From: an uncultured Clostridia bacterium
Lineage (GTDB): Bacteria; Bacillota; Clostridia; Oscillospirales; CAG-272
Length of the DNA: 61,695 bases
Assembly: GCA_944392615.1 (NCBI GenBank)
Contig: CALXXF010000010.1
Coordinates: forward strand, 1-61,695
Direction: 5' to 3'
Shown piece after piece: positions 43,001-51,006 of this stretch. The first letter of the stretch is position 1; each line of letters starts with the position of its first letter. The notes beneath the pieces are model-generated. The model was not told where the DNA came from. It ran no database searches and worked only from the letters and a program-made list of their open reading frames with translations. The position numbers and the translations under genes were made by a program.

Positions 43001-44585
43001 TCATGATATTTATTCAATAGAGGATCTGGCGCAGCTCATATATGACCTTAAAAACGCCAACCGCAATGCGCGTATATCTGTCAAGCTCGTGTCTGAGGCT
43101 GGAGTCGGCACTATAGCAGCCGGAGTCGCAAAGGCAGGCGCACAGGTGGTGCTCATATCTGGGTATGACGGCGGTACGGGCGCCGCTCCTCAGAGCTCCA
43201 TTCATCATGCAGGCCTGCCATGGGAGCTGGGGCTTGCCGAAACTCAGAGAACCCTTATTAAGAACGGACTGCGTTCCAGAGTAATCGTCGAAACAGACGG
43301 AAAGCTGATGACGGGAAGAGACGTTGCAATAGCTGCCATACTCGGCGCTGAGGAATTCGGATTCGCCACTGCCCCGCTTATTGCAATGGGATGCGTTATG
43401 ATGCGGGTGTGCAACCTCGATACCTGTCCTGCCGGGATAGCGACGCAGAATCCGGAGCTCCGCAGACGTTTCTGCGGAAAGCCGGAGTATGTTATGAATT
43501 TCATGAACTTCGTTGCTGAGGAGCTACGCGAAATCATGGCAAAACTCGGTGTCCGCACTCTCAACGAGATGGTTGGCCGCACGGAGCTTATAAAAGCACG
43601 TGAGAAAAAATATACCGAGCGCTCAAAAACGGTGGATCTCTGCGAGGTTCTGTCCGGACCTTCTTCCGGAGGAAATCATTTCAACCCGGCTGACGTATAC
43701 GATTTCGGACTTGAAAATACCGTTGATATGAAGCTGCTTCTCCCGAAATTTGAAAAATATCTTGCCGACGGGAAGCCGCATTCCGAAAATATAGAGGTTT
43801 CAAGTACAAACCGCACATTAGGCACGATATTCGGCTCGGAGGTGACGAGAAGGTTCGGCAATTCCCTTAAGGACGATACCTATGTCATAAACTGCCGTGG
43901 CGGCGGCGGACAGTCGTTCGGCGCATTTATTCCAAAAGGAGTGACGCTCTGTCTTGAGGGAGACAGCAACGACTATTTCGGCAAGGGGCTGTCGGGCGGA
44001 AAGCTGATAGTACGGCCGCCTGAAGGGTCACGTTTCAGGGCAGAGGACAATATCATTATAGGCAACGTTGCTCTTTACGGCGCCACATCGGGCTGCGCAT
44101 ATATAAACGGGATCGCTGGAGAGCGCTTCTGCGTGAGAAATTCAGGGGCTGTGGCTGTCGTAGAGGGAGTCGGGGATCACGGCTGTGAATATATGACAGG
44201 AGGAAGGGCAGTGATTCTCGGCCCTACCGGGAAGAACTTTGCTGCGGGAATGAGCGGCGGAATAGCCTATGTTCTCGACGTTAACCATGATTTCTACATG
44301 CGTCTTAACAAATCCATGGTAGTGATGACCGGAATTACAAAAAAACAGGATGCAAATGAGTTAAGGTCGCTGATAGAGGCGCATACTGCGGCTACAGGTT
44401 CCGTTGTGGGACGCAGGATACTCGAAAATTTTGAAGCTTACCTGCCTGACTTCAAAAAAGTCGTGTCATCTGATTACGAAAATATTCTCTTGACAATAGC
44501 CCGGCTTAAAGAAAAAGGCCTTTCAAAGGAAGAAGCTGAATATGAGGCATTTTGCGACATTACCGGAAAGAAAGGAGAAAACTGA
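40050..44585 (+). CDS. gltB: Glutamate synthase large subunit
   Basis: A protein of 1,511 residues. The N-terminal nucleophile Cys of the glutaminase domain is C18 in HDACGIGAVV, so a 17-residue propeptide would be removed. The central domain and FMN-binding synthase domain follow; GGKSNTGEGGENPERF and the segment around DGGTGAAP are visible. The Cys cluster for the 3Fe-4S centre lies in CNLDTCPAGIATQ, and the Gly-rich GXGXG beta-helix ends the protein. It makes two glutamates from glutamine and 2-oxoglutarate, with electrons arriving from GltD. AAAGGA (40036-40041) sits eight bases before ATG 40050; the open frame upstream is not GltB sequence. The gltD start follows three bases after the stop. 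Confidence 0.96.
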   Translation: MNNPTSGLYSESFEHDACGIGAVVSIDGVKSHSIVDRALSIVEKLEHRAGKDADGATGDGVGILTQIPHAFFKKTASSLGIDLSDERGYGVGMFFFPQDTLARSQAMKMFEVIAAKEGVPFLGWREVPVNSGVLGKRARDCMPFIMQCFLGKPVSLAKGLDFDRRLYIIRRVFEQSNDNTYVCSLSSRTIVYKGMFLVGQLRAFYPDLEDKDYVCAIAAVHSRFSTNTNPSWERAHPNRVILHNGEINTIRGNVDRMLAREETMKSAVFSGEDMDKILPVVNTSGSDSAMLDNTLEFLVMNGLDLPLAVMITLPEPWRNDKNISREKRDFYQYYSTMMEPWDGPAAILFSDGDILGAVLDRNGLRPSRYYITDDNMLILSSEVGVLDIAPEHIVRKSRLEPGKMLLVDTNAGKLVSDTECKSYYSGRRPYGEWLDMNLLKLADLPIPNKKVPGHSKEERDRLYKAFGYTYEDIKDEILPMAKNGSEPISSMGTDIPLAVLSEKHQPLFNYFKQLFAQVTNPPIDAIREEIVTDTSVYIGSDGNLLREEAGNCRVLQIHNPILTSVDLMKIKAIDCPGLRCETVSLLYYKNTSLEKAVEHLFVACDRAYRNGANIVVLSDRGIDENHVAIPSLLAVSAMEQHLIRTKKRTAVSLVLESGEPREVHQFAALLGYGARAVNPYLAQECIEELIDNGMLDKDPSAAINSYNSAVLHGIVKIASKMGISTIQSYQSSQIFEAIGIKKDVIDRYFTNTVSRIGGIGLEEIGQGVEWRHSHAFDPLGLCTDTTLDSVGRHKLRSGDDKEDHMYSPETIIALREATHSGSYERFKEYSRMVDDERKPHTLRGLIDFRFGDFDPVPIDEVEPASSIVKRFKTGAMSYGSISEEAHECMAIAMNRLGGKSNTGEGGENPERFGTERNSAIKQVASGRFGVTEEYLINAEEIQIKMAQGAKPGEGGHLPGKKVYPWIARTRHSTPGVTLISPPPHHDIYSIEDLAQLIYDLKNANRNARISVKLVSEAGVGTIAAGVAKAGAQVVLISGYDGGTGAAPQSSIHHAGLPWELGLAETQRTLIKNGLRSRVIVETDGKLMTGRDVAIAAILGAEEFGFATAPLIAMGCVMMRVCNLDTCPAGIATQNPELRRRFCGKPEYVMNFMNFVAEELREIMAKLGVRTLNEMVGRTELIKAREKKYTERSKTVDLCEVLSGPSSGGNHFNPADVYDFGLENTVDMKLLLPKFEKYLADGKPHSENIEVSSTNRTLGTIFGSEVTRRFGNSLKDDTYVINCRGGGGQSFGAFIPKGVTLCLEGDSNDYFGKGLSGGKLIVRPPEGSRFRAEDNIIIGNVALYGATSGCAYINGIAGERFCVRNSGAVAVVEGVGDHGCEYMTGGRAVILGPTGKNFAAGMSGGIAYVLDVNHDFYMRLNKSMVVMTGITKKQDANELRSLIEAHTAATGSVVGRRILENFEAYLPDFKKVVSSDYENILLTIARLKEKGLSKEEAEYEAFCDITGKKGEN

Positions 44586-44587
44586 AG

Positions 44588-46075
44588 ATGGGAAAGCCTA
44601 CGGGATTTATAGAATATGAAAGACGCGAAAACCCGTCTTTGGCACCTCTTGACAGGATAAAAAATTTCGATGAATTTCACCCTGCCGTGTCGAAAGAGGA
44701 GCGGGCAAGGCAGGGTGCGCGCTGTATGAACTGCGGGGTCCCTTTCTGTCAGTCTGCAATGACGCTTGCAGGAGGCGTTTCGGGATGCCCTCTTCACAAC
44801 CTTATTCCCGAGTGGAATGACGAGATATTTTCCGGAAATTGGGAAGAGGCGCTTTTGAGACTTACGAAGACCAACAACTTTCCTGAGTTCACAGGGCGCG
44901 TCTGTCCTGCTCTCTGTGAGGCGGCGTGTACCTGCGGAATGAACGGCAGCCCCGTCACTGTCAGGGAAAACGAGCTTGCAATAATAGAAAACGGTTTTGC
45001 AAACAAAATAATAAAACCTGTCCCGCCGAAGGTCCGCTCAGGGAAAAAAGTTGCGGTTATAGGCTCCGGCCCTGCCGGTCTTGCGTGTGCCGATATGCTG
45101 AACAGACGCGGTCACAGCGTCACTGTCTTTGAAAAGGAAGACAGAGCGGGAGGGCTGCTCATGTACGGTATTCCCAACATGAAGCTTGATAAAGCGATAG
45201 TAAAGCGCAGGGTGGGTATTCTTGCCGAAGAGGGCGTAGAATTCGTCACAGGAGCAGATGTGGGGCGTTCAGTGGATGCTTCTGCCGTTCTTGACGCTTA
45301 TGATGCAGTCGTGCTCTGCTGCGGCGCAGGAAAGCCCAGAGATCTCGATGTGGAGGGACGGAGCGCCGAAGGCGTTTACTTTGCCGTCGATTTTCTCAAA
45401 TCGACAACCAAAGCCCTGCTTTCAGGCGGGCTTACCGAGGAGAATCATATTTCCGCAAAGGGTAAAAATGTCGTCGTCGTCGGAGGAGGCGATACCGGAA
45501 ACGACTGCGTGGGTACATGCATAAGACACGGATGCAAATCAGTTGTTCAGCTTGAGATGATGCCGAAGGCGCCGTCTGAACGCACTCCTGACAATCCGTG
45601 GCCTCACTGGCCAAAGGTATGCAAAACGGACTACGGACAGCTTGAGGCAATCGCTGTATTCGGAGCAGACCCGCGTATCTACTGCACTACGGTAAAAAGG
45701 CTTGTTTGCAACGAAAACGGTGCTCTTGAATCGGTTGTGACCGTTTCTCTTTCGCCTGAGAAGGATGAAAAAACCGGGCGTATCGCGATGAAAGAAGTAA
45801 AGGGAAGCGAACAGACGCTCAAGGCCGACATGCTCATCATAGCCGCAGGGTTTACAGGAGCTTCTGAATATGTCTGCGAGGCGTTCGGAGTGGAGCGCAG
45901 TTCAAGAGGAAACGTCTTATCAGGAAAAGGAAAGCACTATACGGGCGTTGAAAAGGTATTTACAGCAGGTGACATGCACCGCGGTCAATCGCTTGTGGTC
46001 TGGGCAATAGCCGAGGGCAGAAGCGCAGCCGCAGAGGTGGATGAGTTCCTGATGGGCTATACCGACATGGTGTAA
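44588..46075 (+). CDS. gltD: Glutamate synthase small subunit (NADPH, FAD)
   Basis: A protein of 495 residues. The N-terminal Cys clusters (C46, C49, C54, C67, then CPALCEAACTCG) carry the two 4Fe-4S centres. The FAD motif is VIGSGPAGLACADML near 155 and the NADPH motif VVGGGDTGNDC near 300. The end has FTAGDMHRGQSLVVWAI, as in GltD and related dihydropyrimidine dehydrogenase modules. It oxidises NADPH and passes electrons to GltB. AAGGAG about 10 bases before ATG 44588 supports the start. It is co-transcribed with gltB. Confidence 0.95.
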   Translation: MGKPTGFIEYERRENPSLAPLDRIKNFDEFHPAVSKEERARQGARCMNCGVPFCQSAMTLAGGVSGCPLHNLIPEWNDEIFSGNWEEALLRLTKTNNFPEFTGRVCPALCEAACTCGMNGSPVTVRENELAIIENGFANKIIKPVPPKVRSGKKVAVIGSGPAGLACADMLNRRGHSVTVFEKEDRAGGLLMYGIPNMKLDKAIVKRRVGILAEEGVEFVTGADVGRSVDASAVLDAYDAVVLCCGAGKPRDLDVEGRSAEGVYFAVDFLKSTTKALLSGGLTEENHISAKGKNVVVVGGGDTGNDCVGTCIRHGCKSVVQLEMMPKAPSERTPDNPWPHWPKVCKTDYGQLEAIAVFGADPRIYCTTVKRLVCNENGALESVVTVSLSPEKDEKTGRIAMKEVKGSEQTLKADMLIIAAGFTGASEYVCEAFGVERSSRGNVLSGKGKHYTGVEKVFTAGDMHRGQSLVVWAIAEGRSAAAEVDEFLMGYTDMV

Positions 46076-46161
46076 ACATATATGCGATACATTATACGCG
46101 AATGTAAAAACTGCAAGGTCTGAAATACAGAAAGTAAGAAAAAACGCATAGGCAGAAAATA

Positions 46162-46207
46162 CGGCGCGCATGGAGACTTTGGTTTCTCCCCCCACCCTTG
46201 CGCGCCG
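46162..46207. other. GC-rich hairpin between gltD and the YgjP-type gene
   Basis: CGGCGCGC (46162-46169) pairs perfectly with GCGCGCCG (46200-46207), and an inner GGAGA/TCTCC stem (46172-46176 with 46185-46189) is present. No T run follows on either strand, so it is not a standard intrinsic terminator. It may cap the gltBD transcript or fold in the leader of the next gene. Confidence 0.6.
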
Positions 46208-46287
46208 CCGGATCATCATATGGTTTAAGCTCAAAGAGCGGTTTTTGTTTTTTTCTGATATTTTATACGGACAAGGAAGCGTCAGGG

Positions 46288-46890
46288 ATGGAAGAAATCA
46301 GAGTTGAAATAATTCGTTCCGACAGAAAAACGGTGTCTGTCGAGGTAAGGAGCGACCTGCGCGTGATAGTCAGGGCTCCGCGACGCATGACGGATGAGGC
46401 TATAAAACGTTTTGCAGAGGAAAAGAAAGCGTGGATAAAAAAGAATATCGAAAAGAATATTGAAAAAAACAAGGCGTTTGATACAAGTCCATTTGCGCGT
46501 GAAGAAATACAGACGCTTCTGAAAAAAGCCAAGGAGGTCCTGCCCGTCAGGATGGAGAAATTATCAAATGCCGTCGGGGTGAAATGCGGAAGGCTGACTG
46601 TCCGAAGTCAGATATCGCGCTGGGGCAGCTGCTCGGCAAACCGAAATATCAGCCTGAACTGTCTTCTTGTCCTGTGTCCGCCGGAGGTGACGGATTATGT
46701 GATAATACACGAATTGTGCCATATAAGACATATGAATCATTCCAGGGCTTTCTGGCGAGATGTGGAGCGTTTTTGCCCCGGATACAGGTCACGAAGGGAG
46801 TGGCTCAGAAAGGAAGGCGTCTTTCTTATAGAAAGACTGAAGAAAAGCAGAGCTCAGTCTTCAGAAAGCGCCTCTGAGACAGGTGCATGA
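46288..46890 (+). CDS. YgjP-type (DUF45) M48-like metallopeptidase
   Basis: A protein of 200 residues. The family core RWGSCS (111-116), then NCLLVLCPPEVTDYVIIHELCHIRHMNHSRAFW in pieces, gives HExxH at 141-145 and a third ligand at H148 or H151. YgjP proteins are soluble zinc-dependent hydrolases of unknown substrate; they are common and usually annotated as M48 family metallopeptidase. I chose ATG 46288 with AAGGAAG about nine bases upstream; the open frame before it has no family sequence. The stop codon overlaps the convergent membrane gene by 30 bases. Confidence 0.88.
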   Translation: MEEIRVEIIRSDRKTVSVEVRSDLRVIVRAPRRMTDEAIKRFAEEKKAWIKKNIEKNIEKNKAFDTSPFAREEIQTLLKKAKEVLPVRMEKLSNAVGVKCGRLTVRSQISRWGSCSANRNISLNCLLVLCPPEVTDYVIIHELCHIRHMNHSRAFWRDVERFCPGYRSRREWLRKEGVFLIERLKKSRAQSSESASETGA

Positions 46891-47422
46891 CCAGCCCTCA
46901 ATGCCATAGCTTCCCGTTAGCGGATCACGGAATATTGCTATATGCGGAGCCTCAAATGTGAAGATTACAAAGAGCAGGGCAACAAGACAAAGCATAATCA
47001 CAGCCGCTCCCGGCGCAGAGCATTCCGTTTCATTTCTTTTCATGAGCCGCGCTTCAAAAATAAAGGCAGCTGCGGCGGCAATAAAGAAAATTGCTATATT
47101 AACCCAGTCGGGCGATTTTCCGATGACGCCGTTGTATGTGCAGAAAAGCACGGGAATCAGTAAAAGACCGAGCAGTATTCCCCCTGAGCTTGATGCAGAA
47201 AAAGGCACTGTTTTCTTTGAAGAAAAAGCTCTGTATCAATGCAAAAGCAAACATTGGAAAAAACAAAAGCTTCATGTGCTCCCAGGTGGATTCGTTTACA
47301 CCGGAAAAGATGGCGGCAAATCTGTTTTGTCCGCTCCAGTCGTACAGAAAATGAAGAAGCGTGCCTCCGATTGAAGTAACGGCAAATCCCGTAATCTGCC
47401 ACGGAAGTATATTATTTTTCAT
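46861..47422 (-). pseudogene. Frameshifted membrane protein gene, DUF6512-like
   Basis: Two frames on the minus strand read as one protein. The first (from ATG 47422, with GAGGT six bases upstream) gives a membrane segment, HFLYDWSG and FSGVNESTWEHMKL, typical of DUF6512. It runs out of sense after SFFFKENSAF. The second frame gives the remaining membrane segments and ends FRDPLTGSYGIEGW. Removing one base from the run of five T (plus-strand As 47199-47203) joins them into about 187 residues with no loss. So this is either a recent single-base frameshift, a slippery-run phase switch, or a sequencing error. The function of DUF6512 is unknown; it is an integral membrane family of Clostridia. 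The 3' end overlaps the YgjP-type gene by 30 bases. Confidence 0.75.
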
Positions 47423-47737
47423 AGGCTACCTCGCAAAGTATTTGTAAAAAGTATATTCCGCAGGTTAGAAAGCTATACCTGCACTCTCGGCAGACGGCAG
47501 AATATGCTCCTTTCATTGCACCTGAGCATATTCAAGAAGATAAGAACAGATGAGAAGCGTTCGCTTAAAATTACAGTACACGGCGTAGTCACGGTAAAAA
47601 TAGAATATTATCTTACGCCAGACATGCGCTTCTCAGCGTATGAGGTCCGGAATGACCGTCACGCTCTGTGCGCTGCCATGCCTCTGTGCGCGTTGACCGG
47701 TTTTGGGAATTGTCGCGTCTTCCGATCACGGGATGCG

Positions 47738-47766
47738 TTGACACAGGCAGGCACAGGGTGTATAAT
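47738..47766 (+). promoter_or_regulatory. Perfect consensus promoter upstream of the ElaA-like GNAT
   Basis: An exact TTGACA (47738-47743), a 17-base spacer and an exact TATAAT (47761-47766). The leader is about 119 nt. It contains a hairpin CGCGGATGC/GCGTCCGCG (47817-47839, loop GTTTG) and the repeated AATAAAAGG sequence just before the ribosome site. The rest of 47423-47737 shows no gene. Confidence 0.8.
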
Positions 47767-47891
47767 GGTATTCGCAGGGTGGGCGAAATGTCGCGATGTA
47801 TGACCTGCCCGCGCCCCGCGGATGCGTTTGGCGTCCGCGCAATAATAAAAGGCAGTAATAAAAGGTAATAAGCAAAAAGGAATCCGGATTT

Positions 47892-48311
47892 ATGGAAGTA
47901 AAAATAGCTGGCGAAGAAGAAAAATGCGCGGCGCTGGCTCTGCGCGTTGAGGTGTTTGTCAAGGAACAGAATGTACCGCCTGAATTGGAGACCGATGATG
48001 AAGACTCCTGTGCAGTGCACGTTGTAGCGCAGGATGATACAGGCCGGGTTATCGGATGCGCCAGAATTCTGATGTCCCAGAATGAAGCGCATATAGGAAG
48101 GCTGGCAGTAAAAAAAGAGTGCCGCGGCAAGGGAGTCGGTTCAGCTATATGCCGTTTCATAATAGATCGTTGCCGTGAAAAAGGATGTACGGATATTTGG
48201 CTGGATTCACAGCTCCATGCCCGTGGATTTTATGAAAATCTCGGATTTGAGTCTTCAGGAGATGTGTTTACCGAGGCGGGAATAGAGCATATACGCATGT
48301 CGCTCCGCTGA
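47892..48311 (+). CDS. GNAT-family N-acetyltransferase, ElaA/YjcF-like
   Basis: A protein of 139 residues. The first half has the ElaA-type VFVKEQNVPPELETDDED segment. The acetyl-CoA loop is RLAVKKECRGKGVGSAI (pattern R-G-K-G-V-G), and the end has HARGFYENLGFESSG, as in complete small GNATs. The acceptor is unknown; several ElaA relatives act on small amines or peptide N-termini. The ribosome site AAAGGA is about 12 bases upstream. A perfect promoter and a folded leader of about 119 nt precede it, so it is probably well expressed. Confidence 0.85.
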   Translation: MEVKIAGEEEKCAALALRVEVFVKEQNVPPELETDDEDSCAVHVVAQDDTGRVIGCARILMSQNEAHIGRLAVKKECRGKGVGSAICRFIIDRCREKGCTDIWLDSQLHARGFYENLGFESSGDVFTEAGIEHIRMSLR

Positions 48312-48409
48312 CATGGACTTTTATACTGCTTTGCGGCGGAGGCTTTTCGGATTTTTTACTCATAAAAAGCATGATTAATATGATCATGTATTAAGAGGAG
48401 AAGAGTAGA

Positions 48410-48790
48410 ATGCGTGAATTTTTCAAGAGCGTGATAGACCAAGACAGGGCGCCAGTCGTGATATGTGATACCGGACACAGAATAATTTATATGAATCCCT
48501 CGGCAGTGAAAAATTACAGTAAATACGGCGGGGCGGATCTTGTCGGCAAATCGCTTCTGTCTTGTCACAATCCGGAGTCATGCGCTATGATCAAAAGGGT
48601 TGTGGCATGGTTTTTGGAGGATGCGGGCAACAACATGCTGTATACTTCAAAAAATGAGTCAAAGGGCAGAGATGTCTACATGGTCGCCCTGCGAGACGCC
48701 GACAAAAGACTGATTGGCTATTACGAAAAGCACGAATACAGAAACTGCGAAACAGCAAAGCTGTATGATTTCTCGGAATCGCTGATATAA
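48410..48790 (+). CDS. Single PAS-domain protein
   Basis: A protein of 126 residues made almost entirely of one PAS fold: APVVICDTGHRIIYMNPSAV, then LVGKSLLSCHNPES near 50, then a long helix and the YMVALRDADKRLIGYYE strands. The CHNPES motif occurs in PAS_10-like domains found with DUF438 and some iron- or redox-linked sensors; a bound cofactor through the Cys-His pair is possible but not shown. There is no output domain, so it would work by binding a partner. GAGGAG about 10 bases before the ATG is a strong ribosome site. The neighbouring genes do not point to a partner. Confidence 0.75.
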   Translation: MREFFKSVIDQDRAPVVICDTGHRIIYMNPSAVKNYSKYGGADLVGKSLLSCHNPESCAMIKRVVAWFLEDAGNNMLYTSKNESKGRDVYMVALRDADKRLIGYYEKHEYRNCETAKLYDFSESLI

Positions 48791-48885
48791 GACAGCATTA
48801 CCTGCGACGGCTTTTATTTTACTCCGGGTGAAAAAGGCTGTTTTTACAGCAGGGTATCTCTGAAAAAGGTGTCAGCGGCCCAGGG

Positions 48886-48923
48886 GTTTAGGGGCGCACC
48901 AGAGGTTTAATGGCGCACCAGAG
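48886..48923. repeat. Two tandem 19-base repeats before the P-loop kinase gene
   Basis: GTTTAGGGGCGCACCAGAG (48886-48904) is followed directly by GTTTAATGGCGCACCAGAG (48905-48923), with 17 of 19 bases the same. They end 37 bases before a TATAAT at 48961 that precedes the kinase gene, so they could bind a regulator. Their position also marks where base composition becomes more AT-rich. Confidence 0.8.
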
Positions 48924-49008
48924 GGAACGCTAAAGCGTAGGACTACGAGAGCCTTTGTGGTATAATATTCACAAACGGCAGAACCTGAGTGTAAGGCAGG
49001 AGAAAACG

Positions 49009-49518
49009 ATGATCATATTGATAGCAGGAGCATCTCACACTGGGAAAACGGTACTTGCCCAAAAACTGCTTGAAAAGTATAGAATTCCTTATTTATCAAT
49101 CGACCACTTGAAAATGGGACTCATCCGTTGCGGTTATACTAAACTCACGCCAGAAGAAGACAACGCGCTGACGGATTATTTATGGCCGATTATTCGTGAG
49201 ATGATAAAAACATCCATAGAGAATGGGCAAAATCTAATCATTGAAGGTTGCTACATTCCCTTTGACTGGTCAAAAGATTTTGAAAATAAATATCTCTCGC
49301 ATATAAAATACTATTGCCTTATCATGAGTAAAGATTATATTATAAACCATTTTGCGGACATCAAAGAGTATTCCAATGTGATAGAAAATCGTTTAGGCGA
49401 TGGGTGCGCCATTGAAACTGTATTGGAGGACAATGCGCGATTTTTGGAACTTGCACAAAAGTACAATGCAAATTATGTGCTTATTAAAGACAAATATGAG
49501 ATAGATATTGACCTGTAA
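49009..49518 (+). CDS. P-loop kinase-like ATPase
   Basis: A protein of 169 residues. The Walker A motif GASHTGKT is at 7-14. A strand with IIEGCYIPFD near 85 may carry the Walker B-like Glu. The overall layout is that of small nucleoside-kinase, adenylate-kinase or zeta-toxin-like proteins. No antitoxin gene is next to it, so a toxin role is not supported. AGGAG six bases before ATG 49009 decides the start. Its codon use is more AT-rich than the genes to its left, and two tandem 19-base repeats and a TATAAT lie upstream. The substrate is unknown. Confidence 0.75.
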   Translation: MIILIAGASHTGKTVLAQKLLEKYRIPYLSIDHLKMGLIRCGYTKLTPEEDNALTDYLWPIIREMIKTSIENGQNLIIEGCYIPFDWSKDFENKYLSHIKYYCLIMSKDYIINHFADIKEYSNVIENRLGDGCAIETVLEDNARFLELAQKYNANYVLIKDKYEIDIDL

Positions 49519-49557
49519 TTGACCGCTTACCATTCATAGAAGGATAAGCACAATAGT

Positions 49558-49647
49558 ATGAATTCAGAGGAGTTTAGCCGTTACAGGAATACACCTACAT
49601 CAGAAGCTGAAAGATTAATTTATGAAAATTCATGGAAGAAGATATAA
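49558..49647 (+). pseudogene. Short 29-codon open frame, possible truncated gene
   Basis: ATG 49558 opens a 29-residue frame (MNSEEFSRYRN, then SEAERLIYENSWKK) that stops at 49645-49647. AAGGA lies about 12 bases upstream. The amino acid mix looks like real coding sequence from the start of a larger protein, but I recognise no family. The following 130 bases do not continue it in any frame. The gap 49519-49779 holds nothing else. Confidence 0.25.
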
Positions 49648-49779
49648 GTGCCCTCTTCCTCATTTTGAAGGATGAAAAGTAAATACATTCCTGCCAAAAG
49701 CATATAGGGGCCAGAAAGCTTTACGAGGAAAATAGTCCGGTGAAACAGTCAAAAATATAACGAAAGTGCGGGAGCGGCC

Positions 49780-50817
49780 ATGTTAGCATATACATACGTT
49801 GGAAAAGGAAATTTTGAACTTCGCGACAAGGACAAACCTGTCTTGCAGGACAGCCGTGACGCGATCGTAAAGGTCACGCTGTCGAGTATCTGCACGAGTG
49901 ATCTGCATATAAAGCATGGCAGCGTGCCGAAAGCGGTTCCAGGTATTACTGTAGGCCACGAAATGGTCGGGATCGTCGAGAGCGTAGGTGCTGACGTAAA
50001 AACAGTAAAGCCCGGCGACAGAGTCACTGTCAATGTCGAGACATACTGCGGAGAGTGCTTTTTCTGCAAAAAGGGATTTGTAAACAACTGCACAGATAAA
50101 AACGGGGGATGGGCGCTCGGATGCCGTATAGACGGGGGACAGGCTGAGTATGTCCGCGTTCCTTACGCCGACCAGGGGCTGAATAAAATTCCTGAAAATG
50201 TGTCTGACATTCAGGCGCTGTTTGTCGGAGACATACTGGCAACCGGATTCTGGGCAGCCCGTATTTCTGATATAACACCGGAAGATACTGTGCTCATAAT
50301 CGGAGCCGGACCAACGGGAATATGCACTCTTCTTTGCGCGAAGCTAAAGGCGCCGAAGCGCATAATAGTCTGTGAGAGCGACGCATACAGAAAAGAATTT
50401 ATAAAGTCGCACTATCCCGATGTACTCGTGACGCCGCCTGACAATGTTTTTAATTTTGTGATGGAGAACAGCGATCACGGCGGCGCAGATGTGGTGCTTG
50501 AGGTTGCAGGGACGAAGGAAACCTTCCGCATGGCATGGGAGTGCGCAAGACCAAACGCCGTAGTAACGATCGTGGCATTGTACGATGAAGCGCAGATACT
50601 TCCTCTGCCGGATATGTACGGCAAGAATCTTACATTCAAAACCGGAGGAGTCGACGGATGCGACTGCCGCGAAATACTTTCACTTATTTCCTGCGGAAGA
50701 ATAGATACGACTCCGCTTGTTACACATACATTCTGCCTTTCAGACGTAGAGAAGGCATACGAGCTTTTTGAAAGCAGACGTGATAATGTAATCAAGGTGG
50801 CTTTAGTCAACAGTTGA
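49780..50817 (+). CDS. Zinc-dependent alcohol dehydrogenase (MDR family)
   Basis: A protein of 345 residues. Catalytic zinc ligands appear to be C38, H60 and D151 (VGDILATGFW), the same Cys-His-Asp set as in the NADP-dependent secondary alcohol dehydrogenase of Clostridium beijerinckii. Four Cys (90, 93, 96, 104) for structural zinc are also present; that site is degenerate in the beijerinckii enzyme, so this one is closer to other class members. The nucleotide motif is IGAGPTG at 174-180. It should oxidise or reduce a small alcohol/aldehyde pair or polyol. GGGAG about seven bases before ATG 49780 supports the start. It has no clear operon partner. Confidence 0.87.
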   Translation: MLAYTYVGKGNFELRDKDKPVLQDSRDAIVKVTLSSICTSDLHIKHGSVPKAVPGITVGHEMVGIVESVGADVKTVKPGDRVTVNVETYCGECFFCKKGFVNNCTDKNGGWALGCRIDGGQAEYVRVPYADQGLNKIPENVSDIQALFVGDILATGFWAARISDITPEDTVLIIGAGPTGICTLLCAKLKAPKRIIVCESDAYRKEFIKSHYPDVLVTPPDNVFNFVMENSDHGGADVVLEVAGTKETFRMAWECARPNAVVTIVALYDEAQILPLPDMYGKNLTFKTGGVDGCDCREILSLISCGRIDTTPLVTHTFCLSDVEKAYELFESRRDNVIKVALVNS

Positions 50818-51006
50818 TACATCAGCTGTATATTTTCTTCATTCAAATCAAAACAGGCGGAAGAGATGGGCAAAGGGAAATACTGAGGGGTATAAGAGAA
50901 TTTGCATTTTCTGCGAGAGTTTCTGCGTAAAAAGCATCGTGAGAGAGTCAGTGCTGAAAAGTGCTGAACTGAAATATGAAAATCTCAAAACAACGGGGCG
51001 GTGAAG

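Noticed and set aside
47504..47803. 99-codon open frame before the ElaA-like GNAT
   Set aside because: It covers the perfect promoter at 47738-47766 and has no motif or ribosome site.
49009..49518. Zeta-type toxin
   Set aside because: The Walker A fold fits many small kinases and no antitoxin gene is adjacent.
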